Shown piece by piece: positions 32,014-40,344 of a stretch of 64,000 nucleotides of DNA. The translations under genes were made by a program, and so were the position numbers. The notes beneath the pieces are model-generated. The model was not told where the DNA came from. It ran no database searches and saw nothing but the letters and a program-made list of their open reading frames with translations. This DNA is from Acidobacteriota bacterium. Lineage in GTDB: Bacteria; Acidobacteriota; Blastocatellia; Pyrinomonadales; Pyrinomonadaceae. The stretch covers positions 1 through 64,000 of the forward strand of contig JAHBSL010000015.1 in the NCBI GenBank assembly GCA_019639135.1. Direction: 5' to 3'. Numbering within the stretch: the stretch's first letter is position 1; each line of letters begins with the position of its first letter.

Positions 32014-34014
32014 TCATTGCGATCCCCTCCAGTACCTGGCTGAAAGCTGGCTGCTCCTCGGGTCAAACTCATAACCGGTCTTTGACACACCGGTAATGTA
32101 TAGGCGATACGTACCTGCAACTGACTGCACCCCAAAAGTAGCGATGCCTCTTGCGTCGGTCCGGGCCGTTTGTAGAACGTTCCTTCCGTTGGGTGTACGC
32201 CACCGAACCGAGACCGTTGCTTCTGCTACGGGGCTGCCGGCCTTATCAAGGACGGCTACGTCTCCATAGACCCAGTAACCGCTCCGCGTCCGCTCGCTGT
32301 ACATCCTTATCGAACTGACCCGCATAGTGCCGGTGGTCGAGCCTGCAACTATTACGTCCGCCTCGCTGCGGTTTACGTTACCCATCGTGTCATAGGCCAT
32401 CGCCATTATGCGGTAGGTCGCCGGAGTGAGTTGTGTCGTGTCCCAACTGAACACTATCTCGCCTCCGGTATTCGAGGAACCGATGACGACCTGTTGGCCC
32501 GTGTACTGATTCCAGAAGCTGATCTCCTGATACTCAACGGCAACATTGTCGGACGCCGATGAGCGTGTCGTCACGATCCCCGAGACGGTCGATCCTCCGG
32601 CCGGTTCGAGCAGGATTACCTCTGGCGGTGTCGTATCGAGCGGCGTTGCCGGAGATACAACGGTGATTGTGTCAGACCATTCGCTCGTACCGCCGAGGCC
32701 AACGGCCCTTACGCGGTAGTTGTATGTGACGTTTACGCCCACCGTCGTGTCCGAATGGCGTGCGGCAGTTCCCGGCGGAACAAGCGGCAGGGTCTCCCAG
32801 TTCGAGGTACCCGCAACGGTTCGCTGAAGTTCCCATCCACGCGTCAGCGTACTGGTATTGACCCAGGAAAGCTCGATCGAGTTATAGGGCTCCATTCGGG
32901 TTGCAGGATGTGCAATTCCGACGAGCCCGGCCGGGGCGGTCGGCGGCGGGATCGCCCCAATGGGCAAAAGCAGCACGGCACCGGTCTGTCCGGTCGTATT
33001 GTTGCGAGCGATGGTCGCGATCTCGCGGTTGTTGTTAACATACGAGCCGTTGCCGGTGATGACCCAGCCATTTCCGATGGTCTCGGGGCTGAGTAAGCTG
33101 CCGACGGCGAAAGTTCCCAACCCATCGAAGAAAATGCCCGCGCCGAATTCGCCAAAGGTAATGTCGCCCAGGTCGTTAATGTCATAACCGACCGTGTAGC
33201 GGGTTGAGCCTGCGATGAACTCCCATCCGGGGCCGGGTATATATCGAAAGACCGAGACGATGTTAAGCGAAGTTGACCGGAGCGGCGATGAGCCGATCAT
33301 CATCCCGCTTGAATTTATGCCGATGTTTGAGATCGGCTGGTAGTTTGAGGGCCCTTGGCCGGTTACATCGACCTGCCCGGTTGCGAGGTTCAGCCGTTCC
33401 TGGCCGCCGATCACGAGACCGGAGTCATTGATATCGCGGGGAACGATCCAGAAGCCGAAGTCGGTAAGCCGCCGAAAACCGGCCTGATCGCTATAGACCA
33501 AGCCCGTTCCGGTCGGCTGGTAGCCGAGCGAGCTTCGTGAGCCGACTATCTGTCCGGCGTTGTTTATCGCGGTTGCATAGGCCGCCGTGTCGCCAGGCAT
33601 CAGGGGCAGAACCTGAAGTGAATAGCCGCCCGTTCCGGGTGTCCACCGCACGGCCGAGGCATTCCATTGCGGGCTGAACGACACGCCGACAATAACACCT
33701 AGATCATTGACGTCGGTCGGGATCGTACTCATTGAGCCGGATGGGACGGGAAGCTGGGTCCATGGAGACGCGTTGACACTGACGAGCGGTTCGTAGTTGC
33801 CACCGGTCGTCCGCGTTCCGATCACGACGCGCTGCGAGTTGATCGCGGTCGGCGAGCCGGAGCCCAAAAAGCGCAGTTCATAAGCGGGCGGCGTGCCTTG
33901 TGCGGCCACATGCCCGACGATGACCGATATCCAAAATACTGCTGTTAAAAAGAATTGACCGATGGCCGAATGGCCGCTGAAACTAAAGGGGTTGTTGATT
34001 TTTCTTGACCGCAT
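32014..34014 (-). CDS. Secreted HAF-repeat / fibronectin type III / Ig-like protein
   Basis: A 666-residue secreted protein with signal peptide (FFLTAVFWISVIVGHVAAQG). Residues about 40-330 contain HAF-type repeats (INDLGDITFGEF; AINNAGQIVGSRSSLGY; DINDSGLVIGGQ), a propeller-like motif found in secreted proteins of soil bacteria. A fibronectin type III domain (about 365-465; ELSWVNTSTLTRGWELQR, YNYRVRAVGLGGTSEWSDTI) and an Ig-like Big_7-type domain (PEVILLEPAGGSTVSG; AYDTMGNVNRSEADVIVAG) follow, then a strand-rich tail similar to calcium-binding Ig folds. The role is probably extracellular binding. It has its own terminator; no partner gene is adjacent. Confidence 0.88.
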   Translation of the reverse strand: MRSRKINNPFSFSGHSAIGQFFLTAVFWISVIVGHVAAQGTPPAYELRFLGSGSPTAINSQRVVIGTRTTGGNYEPLVSVNASPWTQLPVPSGSMSTIPTDVNDLGVIVGVSFSPQWNASAVRWTPGTGGYSLQVLPLMPGDTAAYATAINNAGQIVGSRSSLGYQPTGTGLVYSDQAGFRRLTDFGFWIVPRDINDSGLVIGGQERLNLATGQVDVTGQGPSNYQPISNIGINSSGMMIGSSPLRSTSLNIVSVFRYIPGPGWEFIAGSTRYTVGYDINDLGDITFGEFGAGIFFDGLGTFAVGSLLSPETIGNGWVITGNGSYVNNNREIATIARNNTTGQTGAVLLLPIGAIPPPTAPAGLVGIAHPATRMEPYNSIELSWVNTSTLTRGWELQRTVAGTSNWETLPLVPPGTAARHSDTTVGVNVTYNYRVRAVGLGGTSEWSDTITVVSPATPLDTTPPEVILLEPAGGSTVSGIVTTRSSASDNVAVEYQEISFWNQYTGQQVVIGSSNTGGEIVFSWDTTQLTPATYRIMAMAYDTMGNVNRSEADVIVAGSTTGTMRVSSIRMYSERTRSGYWVYGDVAVLDKAGSPVAEATVSVRWRTPNGRNVLQTARTDARGIATFGVQSVAGTYRLYITGVSKTGYEFDPRSSQLSARYWRGSQ

Positions 34015-34261
34015 AACGATACCTCCTGCAGCGAGCAGTTATCGTCCGGTCGTCTTTCACCCCCCTCAGAGCGTCTTACGCCTAAAGCCTGAATCCGGCG
34101 TGTAAATCTACTCGCCTATTGTTATTTTCACGCGATCCGGATCGTTGTCTGTGACCGCAGTCACAAGCGGGCCGGTTTCATTTAAGCGATTCTGGAGATG
34201 CTGTCCGGTGATGGCCAACGTCGTTTCGCGGATGGTGGCTACACATTTATAATCGTTGGAA

Positions 34262-35239
34262 ATGAACGCAACAGTAACTGACTTCATCAAGCATCACTAT
34301 CGGCACTTTAATGCGGCGGCGTTGATCGACGCGGCGGAGGGGTATAAGCGGCACCTTGAGGGCGGCGGGAAGATGATGATCACGCTGGCGGGTGCGATGA
34401 GCACGGCAGAGTTGGGATTGTCGCTTGCCGAGATGATCAGGCAGGACAAAGTGCAGATCATCTCGTGCACGGGTGCGAACCTTGAAGAAGATCTTTTCAA
34501 CCTGGTCGCCCACGATTTTTACGAACGCGTGCCGAATTACCGCGACCTGACGCCGGCGGACGAACAAGATCTGCTTGACCGCCACATGAACCGCGTGACC
34601 GACACCTGCATCCCGGAGCACGAAGCGATGCGGCGGCTTGAAAAAGCGATGGTCGAGGTCTGGACACGGGCCGAGGCCGAAGCGCAGCGTTATTTCCCGC
34701 ACGAGTTCATGTACCAGGTCTTAAAAAACGGCTCGCTCGAGGAGTATTACCAGATCGACGTTAAAGACTCGTGGATGTACGCAGCGATGGAGCGGAACCT
34801 GCCGATGGTCGTGCCGGGCTGGGAAGATTCGACGATGGGCAATATGTTCGCCGGCCATGTGATCACGGGCGACGTCGAGAACGTCCACACCGTCCGCACC
34901 GGCATCGAATATATGACGATGCTTGCCGATTGGTACACGGCGAACGCAACCGAGGATTCACGAGTCGGCTTTTTCCAGATAGGCGGCGGCATCGCGGGCG
35001 ATTTCCCGATCTGTGTCGTCCCGATGCTCCACCAGGACCTCCAGCGTGAGAACGTCCCCGTCTGGGGCTACTTCTGCCAGATCAGCGACTCAACCACCAG
35101 CTACGGCTCCTACTCCGGCGCCGTCCCGAACGAAAAAATAACCTGGGGCAAACTCGAGGCCTCAACACCGAAATTCATAGTCGAGAGCGACGCCTCGATC
35201 GTCGCTCCGCTGATTTTTGCGTATATCTTGGGGTGGTAA
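34262..35239 (+). CDS. Deoxyhypusine-synthase-family protein
   Basis: A 325-residue NAD-dependent enzyme of the deoxyhypusine/homospermidine synthase family. The conserved Lys297 lies in NEKITWGKLEAS, which corresponds to the Lys that forms the imine intermediate in the eukaryotic enzyme. The Rossmann-like regions MITLAGAMSTAELG, ISCTGANLEEDLFN and FFQIGGGIAGDFPICVVP are intact. Bacteria lack eIF5A, so a polyamine-linked reaction is more likely than hypusination; the true substrate cannot be read from the sequence. The start at 34262 (ATG) is preferred over a TTG two codons upstream. It is a single gene. Confidence 0.93.
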   Translation: MNATVTDFIKHHYRHFNAAALIDAAEGYKRHLEGGGKMMITLAGAMSTAELGLSLAEMIRQDKVQIISCTGANLEEDLFNLVAHDFYERVPNYRDLTPADEQDLLDRHMNRVTDTCIPEHEAMRRLEKAMVEVWTRAEAEAQRYFPHEFMYQVLKNGSLEEYYQIDVKDSWMYAAMERNLPMVVPGWEDSTMGNMFAGHVITGDVENVHTVRTGIEYMTMLADWYTANATEDSRVGFFQIGGGIAGDFPICVVPMLHQDLQRENVPVWGYFCQISDSTTSYGSYSGAVPNEKITWGKLEASTPKFIVESDASIVAPLIFAYILGW

Positions 35240-35436
35240 CCTAATGTTTTAACGTCGGTCGGGTCCATTAATTTTTTTGTGCTTTAACGTCTTTGGCAAA
35301 CAAATTCAGCTGATTGACTTAATCAGAGAAGAAGGACATGAGATTGACGCAAGTAAAAAAATAATGCTAGCTTTCGGTGTTTGGTAAATTTACTTCACTA
35401 AACCTTATCAAACCCAAGTCAAGGAGAATTTAAATT

Positions 35437-36342
35437 ATGAAAAGGTGGGCTTCCTTTACAATAATTATCTGCTTTTGTGCGGTCATATTAGGCGCACTAA
35501 CTTGGAAACTCAATGTTGCTTCTGGAGTTACTGCGACGGAGGAATATATTCATAAGGTCAGAGATGGATTGGCAGAAATAAACCTGCCAAAAACAAATGA
35601 TAGTTCCTTGGTAAATGCCATCCCTGAAGGTCTTTCAGATTTTTTTCAATCCCGTTCTGGAGTTAGCATTAGTCAGTCTAACAGAGATTTACTGAGGTCA
35701 GCGGAGCAAAATGCACGAAATAATTCAAAAGAAGTGGATGCTGCTGCGCTTACCCAAATCCTCACCGACATTGCGCTAGAAAGACTTCCTACCTTGAGTG
35801 ATACGGAAATTGCCAATATAACGAATTCGTTACGCGGATTTGATGCTCCTGATCTACCGCAAAGTTTTCAAAACGGCCGCAGCATGGTTAAACTGCGGGG
35901 AAGCGCATACAAAGGGATGTCCGCCGACGATTTTAACTCAAAGCTAACAGAGGCCCGGAACGACGGAGCTTCGAACAGCGTGATGCAGGGACTGATTTAT
36001 ACTTTGTTGGAGAAAGAGATAGACCAACGTGTCTATTTATTTAGTCAGGCTGACCCCCAATTTTTTGGCGGAACGAAATCCCGAATGACACCGGCACAAG
36101 CGTTATTAATTACTTATTCGGTTATCGCGGATGATCCGCTGTTTACTCAGGCTGAGATAGCACAAAGAATGCAATATAACCAACAATTGGGATCCCGGGC
36201 TAGCGGAAGCAATTTTCCGAGTCCGCAGGGACACAAGGCATTCGGAGATAACGGCCATCTCTACAGTTCTCCGGTAAGCATCCTCCTTAACGACGCATCT
36301 GTTGAACGGCTCCTAACGCTTGTTCAGGAAAGGGGGAATTAA
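35437..36342 (+). CDS. Secreted/membrane-anchored helical protein, unknown function
   Basis: A 301-residue protein with an N-terminal anchor or signal (FTIIICFCAVILGALTWKLN) and a largely helical body rich in Asn, Ser and Gln. The segment TKSRMTPAQALLITYSVIAD with TQAEIAQRMQYN resembles one in the 16768-17541 protein (see there). A good ribosome-binding site (AAGGAGA) precedes the ATG. Codon use is AT-richer than that of the neighbours, which suggests recent acquisition. A small lipoprotein frame follows 3 bp downstream. No family is recognised. Confidence 0.7.
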   Translation: MKRWASFTIIICFCAVILGALTWKLNVASGVTATEEYIHKVRDGLAEINLPKTNDSSLVNAIPEGLSDFFQSRSGVSISQSNRDLLRSAEQNARNNSKEVDAAALTQILTDIALERLPTLSDTEIANITNSLRGFDAPDLPQSFQNGRSMVKLRGSAYKGMSADDFNSKLTEARNDGASNSVMQGLIYTLLEKEIDQRVYLFSQADPQFFGGTKSRMTPAQALLITYSVIADDPLFTQAEIAQRMQYNQQLGSRASGSNFPSPQGHKAFGDNGHLYSSPVSILLNDASVERLLTLVQERGN

Positions 36343-36345
36343 GCG

Positions 36346-36548
36346 ATGATAAGAAACTTCTATACTTCGGTATTTCTTGCGTCAATCCTCTTAATTGCTT
36401 CTTGCGGGGATTCCGGTCCTAGTAACTCTGGTTGTATACCCAAGTCACCGTAGAAATTCCGGCAGGGCAGCGATATACTGTCGACGGAGTAAGTGCAACG
36501 GCTGGACCAAATGGTGCAACTGTTACCGGCTGCGTTGTACTTCAGTAA
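36346..36548 (+). pseudogene. Small lipoprotein gene with an apparent frameshift
   Basis: From the ATG at 36346 the frame gives MIRNFYTSVFLASILLIASC, a lipoprotein signal with Cys20 as lipidation site, then GDSGPSNSGCIPKSP and a TAG. Another frame then reads LYTQVTVEIPAGQRYTVDGV and SATAGPNGATVTGCVVLQ to a TAA at 36546, with composition that looks like the real C-terminal half. A 1-base deletion or 2-base insertion near 36430-36436 would join them. It starts 3 bp after the 301-residue gene. It could instead be a 35-residue protein as read. Confidence 0.5.
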
Positions 36549-36580
36549 ACTTTCTGTTTTTACTAACTATAAATTTGGAG

Positions 36581-36618
36581 ACGCTCGCGCTGATCAAAAG
36601 CTGCCGAGCGTTTTTGTT
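36581..36618 (+). terminator. Rho-independent terminator of the 35.4-36.5 kb genes
   Basis: The stem ACGCTCG / CGAGCGT with a long loop is followed by TTTTGTTAT. A second perfect 8-bp hairpin (ACTCCGCT / AGCGGAGT) lies at 36626-36648. Confidence 0.65.
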
Positions 36619-36678
36619 ATATTGCACTCCGCTAAGTCAAAGCGGAGTATTTGAGAGCATCCTTATCCTTTAATCTCC

Positions 36679-37332
36679 TTACCCTGTAATCGTGGCGCTG
36701 ATGGTTTCGGACCAGGCGCGGGTTGAGCCGTCCCGCATGGCCCAGCGGAGCATGTAATGGGCCATTTTTCCGGCTTCGGAGCCTGGGTAATCAATTACAT
36801 ACGGCGTTTGGGAATCGGTCGCGAGATAAGTGCATTCCTTAACGTCGGTTGGTGGCGGGCCGTCGATCTTGACGAATATTTCGGCGCCGATCGAGCCTCG
36901 CGGACGCCGTTTGTTGTCCGGCGTAGTGGCCTCGGTCCAACTGATCGTGTGTCGGAGCCGTTCGGAAGTATCGACCGAGCCGACGGGAACGGTCGCATTT
37001 GACGGAACTTTTACGCCGCCGAAAGGCAGACCGGTCGCTGCCAATTGAGCCTCGGTCGCACCGTGGGCTTTTGCCACGTCGCGGCGAGTTCGCATTGCGA
37101 GCTCAAGCGGAGTCCGGCTACCGGTTTTTTTCGCGGTCGCGGCCTTCGCAGCCGCCTGTGCTGCGACCTGTGCGGTCACGTCAGTTTCAAAGGTATCCTT
37201 TGCATTTGTTAGGGCCGTAATATCGACCGGAGTTGCGTTGTAAGCTGCCGGATCGGCGGTCAAAGCGGCGATCAACTGGTTGGCGACATCGATCAATTCG
37301 CTGTCAGAAAGGTCCTGCAAACTCTTTGCCAT
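36679..37332 (-). CDS. Hypothetical protein with helical N-terminus and beta-sandwich-like C-terminus
   Basis: The ATG at 37332 gives a 217-residue protein starting MAKSLQDLSDSELIDVANQL. The N-terminal third is an Ala/Thr-rich helix (VTAQVAAQAAAKAATAKKTG). The C-terminal half (RLRHTISWTEATTPDNKRRP; GAEIFVKIDGPPP; MAHYMLRWAMRDGSTRAWSE) looks like a fibronectin-type strand set. There is no signal peptide. It resembles hypothetical proteins that bind via a small beta domain, but no family can be named. It is a single gene; the region upstream to 37507 is AT-rich and gene-free. Confidence 0.6.
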   Translation of the reverse strand: MAKSLQDLSDSELIDVANQLIAALTADPAAYNATPVDITALTNAKDTFETDVTAQVAAQAAAKAATAKKTGSRTPLELAMRTRRDVAKAHGATEAQLAATGLPFGGVKVPSNATVPVGSVDTSERLRHTISWTEATTPDNKRRPRGSIGAEIFVKIDGPPPTDVKECTYLATDSQTPYVIDYPGSEAGKMAHYMLRWAMRDGSTRAWSETISATITG

Positions 37333-37506
37333 CGTGTGAAAGTCTCCAATTAAGAACGATTCCAAAAATTAAAGGGTGTTGGGCTGCACAGGTTTTATAA
37401 ACAAAAACTTTTCAAAAGTAAAGAGATTTTTTGGACGGAAATGTATTGAATTGAGCAATTAGCAGTAAAAATGGCGTTTGGAAGAGGTTTTCTTGCGTAA
37501 GATAAA

Positions 37507-37707
37507 GATATCCAGACTCTTGGAAAAGGCTTCCAAACGCTTGAAAATGATTTCCAGATGCTAGGAAAAGATTTCCAAATGCTTGGAAATCGTTTTCAAA
37601 GGCTTGAAGATGGTTTCCAGATCCTTGAAGTTCGAGTCAAAATGCTTGGGAATACTCTCCAGACGTTTGGAAATAATTTCAAAAGGCTTGAAAATAGCTG
37701 TCAGACG
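37507..37707 (+). repeat. 21-bp minisatellite encoding heptad repeats
   Basis: Nine full 21-bp units and a partial tenth follow one another, e.g. GATTTCCAGATGCTAGGAAA(A), GATTTCCAAATGCTTGGAAA(T), CGTTTTCAAAGGCTTGAAGA(T). In the plus frame each encodes a heptad of the form (D/G/R)FQxL(G/E)(K/N), so the array would form a coiled coil of about 67 residues ending at a TAG (37708-37710). The frame lacks a start: an in-frame ATG at 37471 is followed by TAA at 37498-37500. The minus frame is also open across the array. It looks like a decayed or non-coding minisatellite derived from coiled-coil DNA. Confidence 0.8.
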
Positions 37708-37757
37708 TAGGATGGTGAAGTCGAAGGCCCAGTTGCTATCGCTCCCGGTTCTGACAT

Positions 37758-37805
37758 TATGGAACATTTTGACGTACTCATAGTCGGGGCGGGGCTTTCG
37801 GGGAT
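37758..37805 (+). pseudogene. 5' remnant of a second FMO-type gene
   Basis: The fragment encodes MEHFDVLIVGAGLSGM and ends where repeat element A begins. It matches the start of the intact FMO gene 196 bp downstream (MEHFDILIIGAGLSGI) with many third-position changes, so it derives from an older paralogue rather than from a target-site duplication. The rest of that paralogue is missing. Confidence 0.75.
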
Positions 37806-37948
37806 GGAGTGCGGACACTCTTGTCCGCATCGCCGGTTCCTCCGGCGAGAAAAAACTGGCGTTTAGAGCTGCGAGGCTAAATTGAGCCCCCGAATCGCGA
37901 AGGCTCTTTCGTGCTTCGCACTCATGCGGACAGGAGTGTCCGCACTCC
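37806..37948. repeat. Palindromic element, copy A
   Basis: 143 bp with inverted ends: GGAGTGCGGACACTCTTGTC on the left and its imperfect complement (GACAGGAGTGTCCGCACTCC) on the right. Each end also folds by itself (GCGGACA with TGTCCGC), and a second hairpin (CGCCGG / CCGGCG) lies next to the left end. It sits between the FMO 5' remnant and the intact FMO gene. Copies C (40345-40487) and B (52727-52838) share both ends. A central TAAATTGAGC is shared with copy C. Confidence 0.88.
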
Positions 37949-37953
37949 GGTTT

Positions 37954-39513
37954 ATGGAACATTTCGACATTTTGATCATCGGTGCGGGGCTTTCGGGTAT
38001 CGGGGCCGGTGCGCATATGCGGATGGAGCTGCCGGGGAAGCGGTTTGCGATACTTGAGGGCCGCGAGGCGAGCGGCGGGACGTGGGACCTGTTTCGATAT
38101 CCGGGCGTGCGGTCGGATTCGGATATGTACACGCTCGGGTATCGGTTCAAGCCCTGGCGGGACGGCAAGGCGATCGCCGACGGGCCGGCGATTTTGAATT
38201 ACATCCGCGAGACGGCCCGCGAATATGACCTTGAGAAAGAGATAAGATACGGGCATCGGGTGCGGCGAGCGGAGTGGAACTCGGCGGAGGCGACGTGGCG
38301 GGTCGAGGTGGAGGTGGTTCGACACGGAGACGCGGAGAATGGGAGAAAAGGAGAAGAGGAGACTTGGGGAGAAAGAGAGGGGGAGACGCGGCGACGCGGA
38401 GATGCAAGCACACCAACGAACTGGCCGTCCGCTGAGAGAGGCGGTTCTGACGTGGCCTACTTCACTTGCAGCTTTCTTTATCTTTGTACGGGTTATTACC
38501 GGTATGAGGAAGGCTATACGCCGGAGTGGGCGGGGTTTGGGGATTACGAAGGGACGGTGGTGCATCCGCAGAAGTGGCCCGCGGGGCTGGATTACTCGGG
38601 CAAACGCGTGCTGGTGATCGGGAGCGGTGCGACGGCCGTAACGCTTGTGCCGGCGATGGCGGCAACGGCCGCACACGTAACGATGCTTCAGCGGTCGCCG
38701 ACCTACGTGGTCTCAATGCCGTCCGAGGATCGCATCGCCAATGCGTTTCGTGCCGTGCTGCCGGCAAAGGCGGCCTATGCGGCGACGCGTTGGAAGAACG
38801 TGCTGCGGCAGATGTTCTTTTACGGCCTTGCGAAGAAGCGGCCTTCGGCGATGAAGCGGCTGATCGAGAAAGGCGTCCGGGCCGAGCTTGGTGAGGAGTA
38901 TCTCGAGCACTTCCGCCCGACCTACAACCCCTGGGATCAGCGGCTTTGCCTCGTACCGGATTCGGACCTTTTTGCCGCCATCCGCGAGGGCAAGGCGTCG
39001 GTCGTGACGGGCACGATCGAGACCTTTACGAAGACAGGCGTGCGGCTCGCTGGCGGTCGGGAGATCGAGGCGGACATCGTCGTCACTGCAACGGGGCTAA
39101 TCCTTAAATTGATGGACGGTCTCACGGTCGTTGTCGATGGCAAACCTGTCGTTCACTCCGAAAAGATCGCCTACAAGGGGATGATGTACAACGACGTGCC
39201 GAATTTGGCTCAGGCCTTCGGCTATACGAACGCTTCGTGGACGCTGAAATGCGACCTGACGAGCGAATACGTTTGCCGGCTGATAAAGCACATGGACGAG
39301 CACGGGTTCCGGAGCTGCACGCCGCGGCTGAATGACGAGACAATTACCCGCGAACCGGCACTCGATTTCAACTCCGGCTACGTCTTGCGGGCGCTCGGCG
39401 AGATACCGAGCCAGGGCTCGAAGCATCCCTGGCGCCTGCATCAGAATTATGCCAAGGACCTGCGGATGCTCCGCTACGGCCGGCTTGAGGACGGGACGAT
39501 GGAGTTCAAATGA
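37954..39513 (+). CDS. Flavin-containing monooxygenase (FMO/Baeyer-Villiger type)
   Basis: A 519-residue FAD/NADPH monooxygenase. The N-terminal FAD motif is GAGLSGIGAG. The FMO/BVMO fingerprint is present as FGDYEGTVVHPQKWP, and the NADPH motif as VIGSGATAVTLVP; GLILKLMDG and VDGKPV precede the C-terminal substrate domain. Between about residues 118 and 155 there is a charged low-complexity insert (HGDAENGRKGEEETWGERE and GETRRRGDAS) encoded by purine-rich repeat DNA, absent from usual family members, yet the frame stays open. The ATG at 37954 follows repeat element A. The stop overlaps the SDR start by 4 bp (ATGA), so both are co-translated. Confidence 0.93.
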   Translation: MEHFDILIIGAGLSGIGAGAHMRMELPGKRFAILEGREASGGTWDLFRYPGVRSDSDMYTLGYRFKPWRDGKAIADGPAILNYIRETAREYDLEKEIRYGHRVRRAEWNSAEATWRVEVEVVRHGDAENGRKGEEETWGEREGETRRRGDASTPTNWPSAERGGSDVAYFTCSFLYLCTGYYRYEEGYTPEWAGFGDYEGTVVHPQKWPAGLDYSGKRVLVIGSGATAVTLVPAMAATAAHVTMLQRSPTYVVSMPSEDRIANAFRAVLPAKAAYAATRWKNVLRQMFFYGLAKKRPSAMKRLIEKGVRAELGEEYLEHFRPTYNPWDQRLCLVPDSDLFAAIREGKASVVTGTIETFTKTGVRLAGGREIEADIVVTATGLILKLMDGLTVVVDGKPVVHSEKIAYKGMMYNDVPNLAQAFGYTNASWTLKCDLTSEYVCRLIKHMDEHGFRSCTPRLNDETITREPALDFNSGYVLRALGEIPSQGSKHPWRLHQNYAKDLRMLRYGRLEDGTMEFK

Positions 39514-40343
39514 CACTTCAGAAAAATAGCGTTGCTGTGGTGACCGGTGCCGGTTCGGGCATCGGGCGGGCGCTGGCCAAGCGGCTCGCGGCCGAGGGAA
39601 TTGCGGGACTTGCGATTGCCGACGTGAACCGCGAGGGGCTTGATGAAACCGCGGCGATGCTGGGCGATACAACGGTGTCTCAGCATGTTGTGGATGTTTC
39701 GGACCGCACGGCGATGCAGGCGTTTGTCGATGCGGTCATCAGCGAACACGGCCGCGTTACGCATGTGATCAACAATGCGGGCGTCGCGCTCGGCGGCACG
39801 TTGCGGGAGGTCACGCTCGATGAGATCGAGTGGCTGATGGGCGTAAATTTCTGGGGCGTGGTCCACGGGACAAAGCTCTTCCTGCCGCATCTGGAGAAAG
39901 AGCCGGAAGCACATATCGTCAATATCTCGAGCCTTTTCGGTCTGGTCGCCCCGCCCGGGCAGACGGCCTATTGCGCGAGCAAGTTTGCCGTCCGCGGGTT
40001 TACGGAAGCTCTGCGGCACGAGCTCGAAGGGATGAACATCGCCGTTTCATCGGTCCACCCCGGCGGCGTTCGGACAAACATCGCGAACAATGCCCGCATC
40101 GCTGCCAACACCGAGCACACTGCCGAGGAGATCGAGCGCCGGCTGAAACGAATAAACCGAAACCTCTCAACGACCACACCCGACCGAGCAGCCGAGATCA
40201 TCATCAAGGGCATCAAGAAACGCAGCCCGCGGATCATCGTCGGCCCCGACGCACAACTCCTAAGCTGGATACAACGCCTTTTCCCGAAACGCTACCTCGC
40301 CATAGCCAACGCCATCAGCGGCGGCAAGCTGAAGGAGACGTAG
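39510..40343 (+). CDS. Short-chain dehydrogenase/reductase
   Basis: A 277-residue SDR. The NAD(P) motif is VTGAGSGIGRA at residues about 11-21; the central NNAGVALGG, the catalytic Ser in IVNISSLFG and the Tyr-Lys in AYCASKFAVRGF are intact. The C-terminal basic extension (LLSWIQRLFPKRYLAIANAI) is typical of the SDR branch found next to FMO genes. The product probably works on the same substrate as the monooxygenase, e.g. reduction of a ketone or alcohol before oxygenation; this is inferred from the ATGA overlap. Repeat element C starts 2 bp after the stop codon. Confidence 0.93.
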   Translation: MTLQKNSVAVVTGAGSGIGRALAKRLAAEGIAGLAIADVNREGLDETAAMLGDTTVSQHVVDVSDRTAMQAFVDAVISEHGRVTHVINNAGVALGGTLREVTLDEIEWLMGVNFWGVVHGTKLFLPHLEKEPEAHIVNISSLFGLVAPPGQTAYCASKFAVRGFTEALRHELEGMNIAVSSVHPGGVRTNIANNARIAANTEHTAEEIERRLKRINRNLSTTTPDRAAEIIIKGIKKRSPRIIVGPDAQLLSWIQRLFPKRYLAIANAISGGKLKET

Positions 40344-40344
40344 T

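Noticed and set aside
34108-34290. A 60-codon minus-strand frame upstream of the deoxyhypusine-synthase-like gene
   Set aside because: It overlaps the start of that gene on the opposite strand and has no ribosome-binding site or family resemblance.
37507-37707. CRISPR array
   Set aside because: Units are directly adjacent at 21 bp with no unique spacers and no cas genes, so it is a minisatellite.
37561-38676. A 371-codon minus-strand frame from the FMO gene into the minisatellite
   Set aside because: It crosses the repeat element and the FMO gene antisense; Pro/Arg/Ser-rich, no family match. Its heptad-like tail comes only from the minisatellite.
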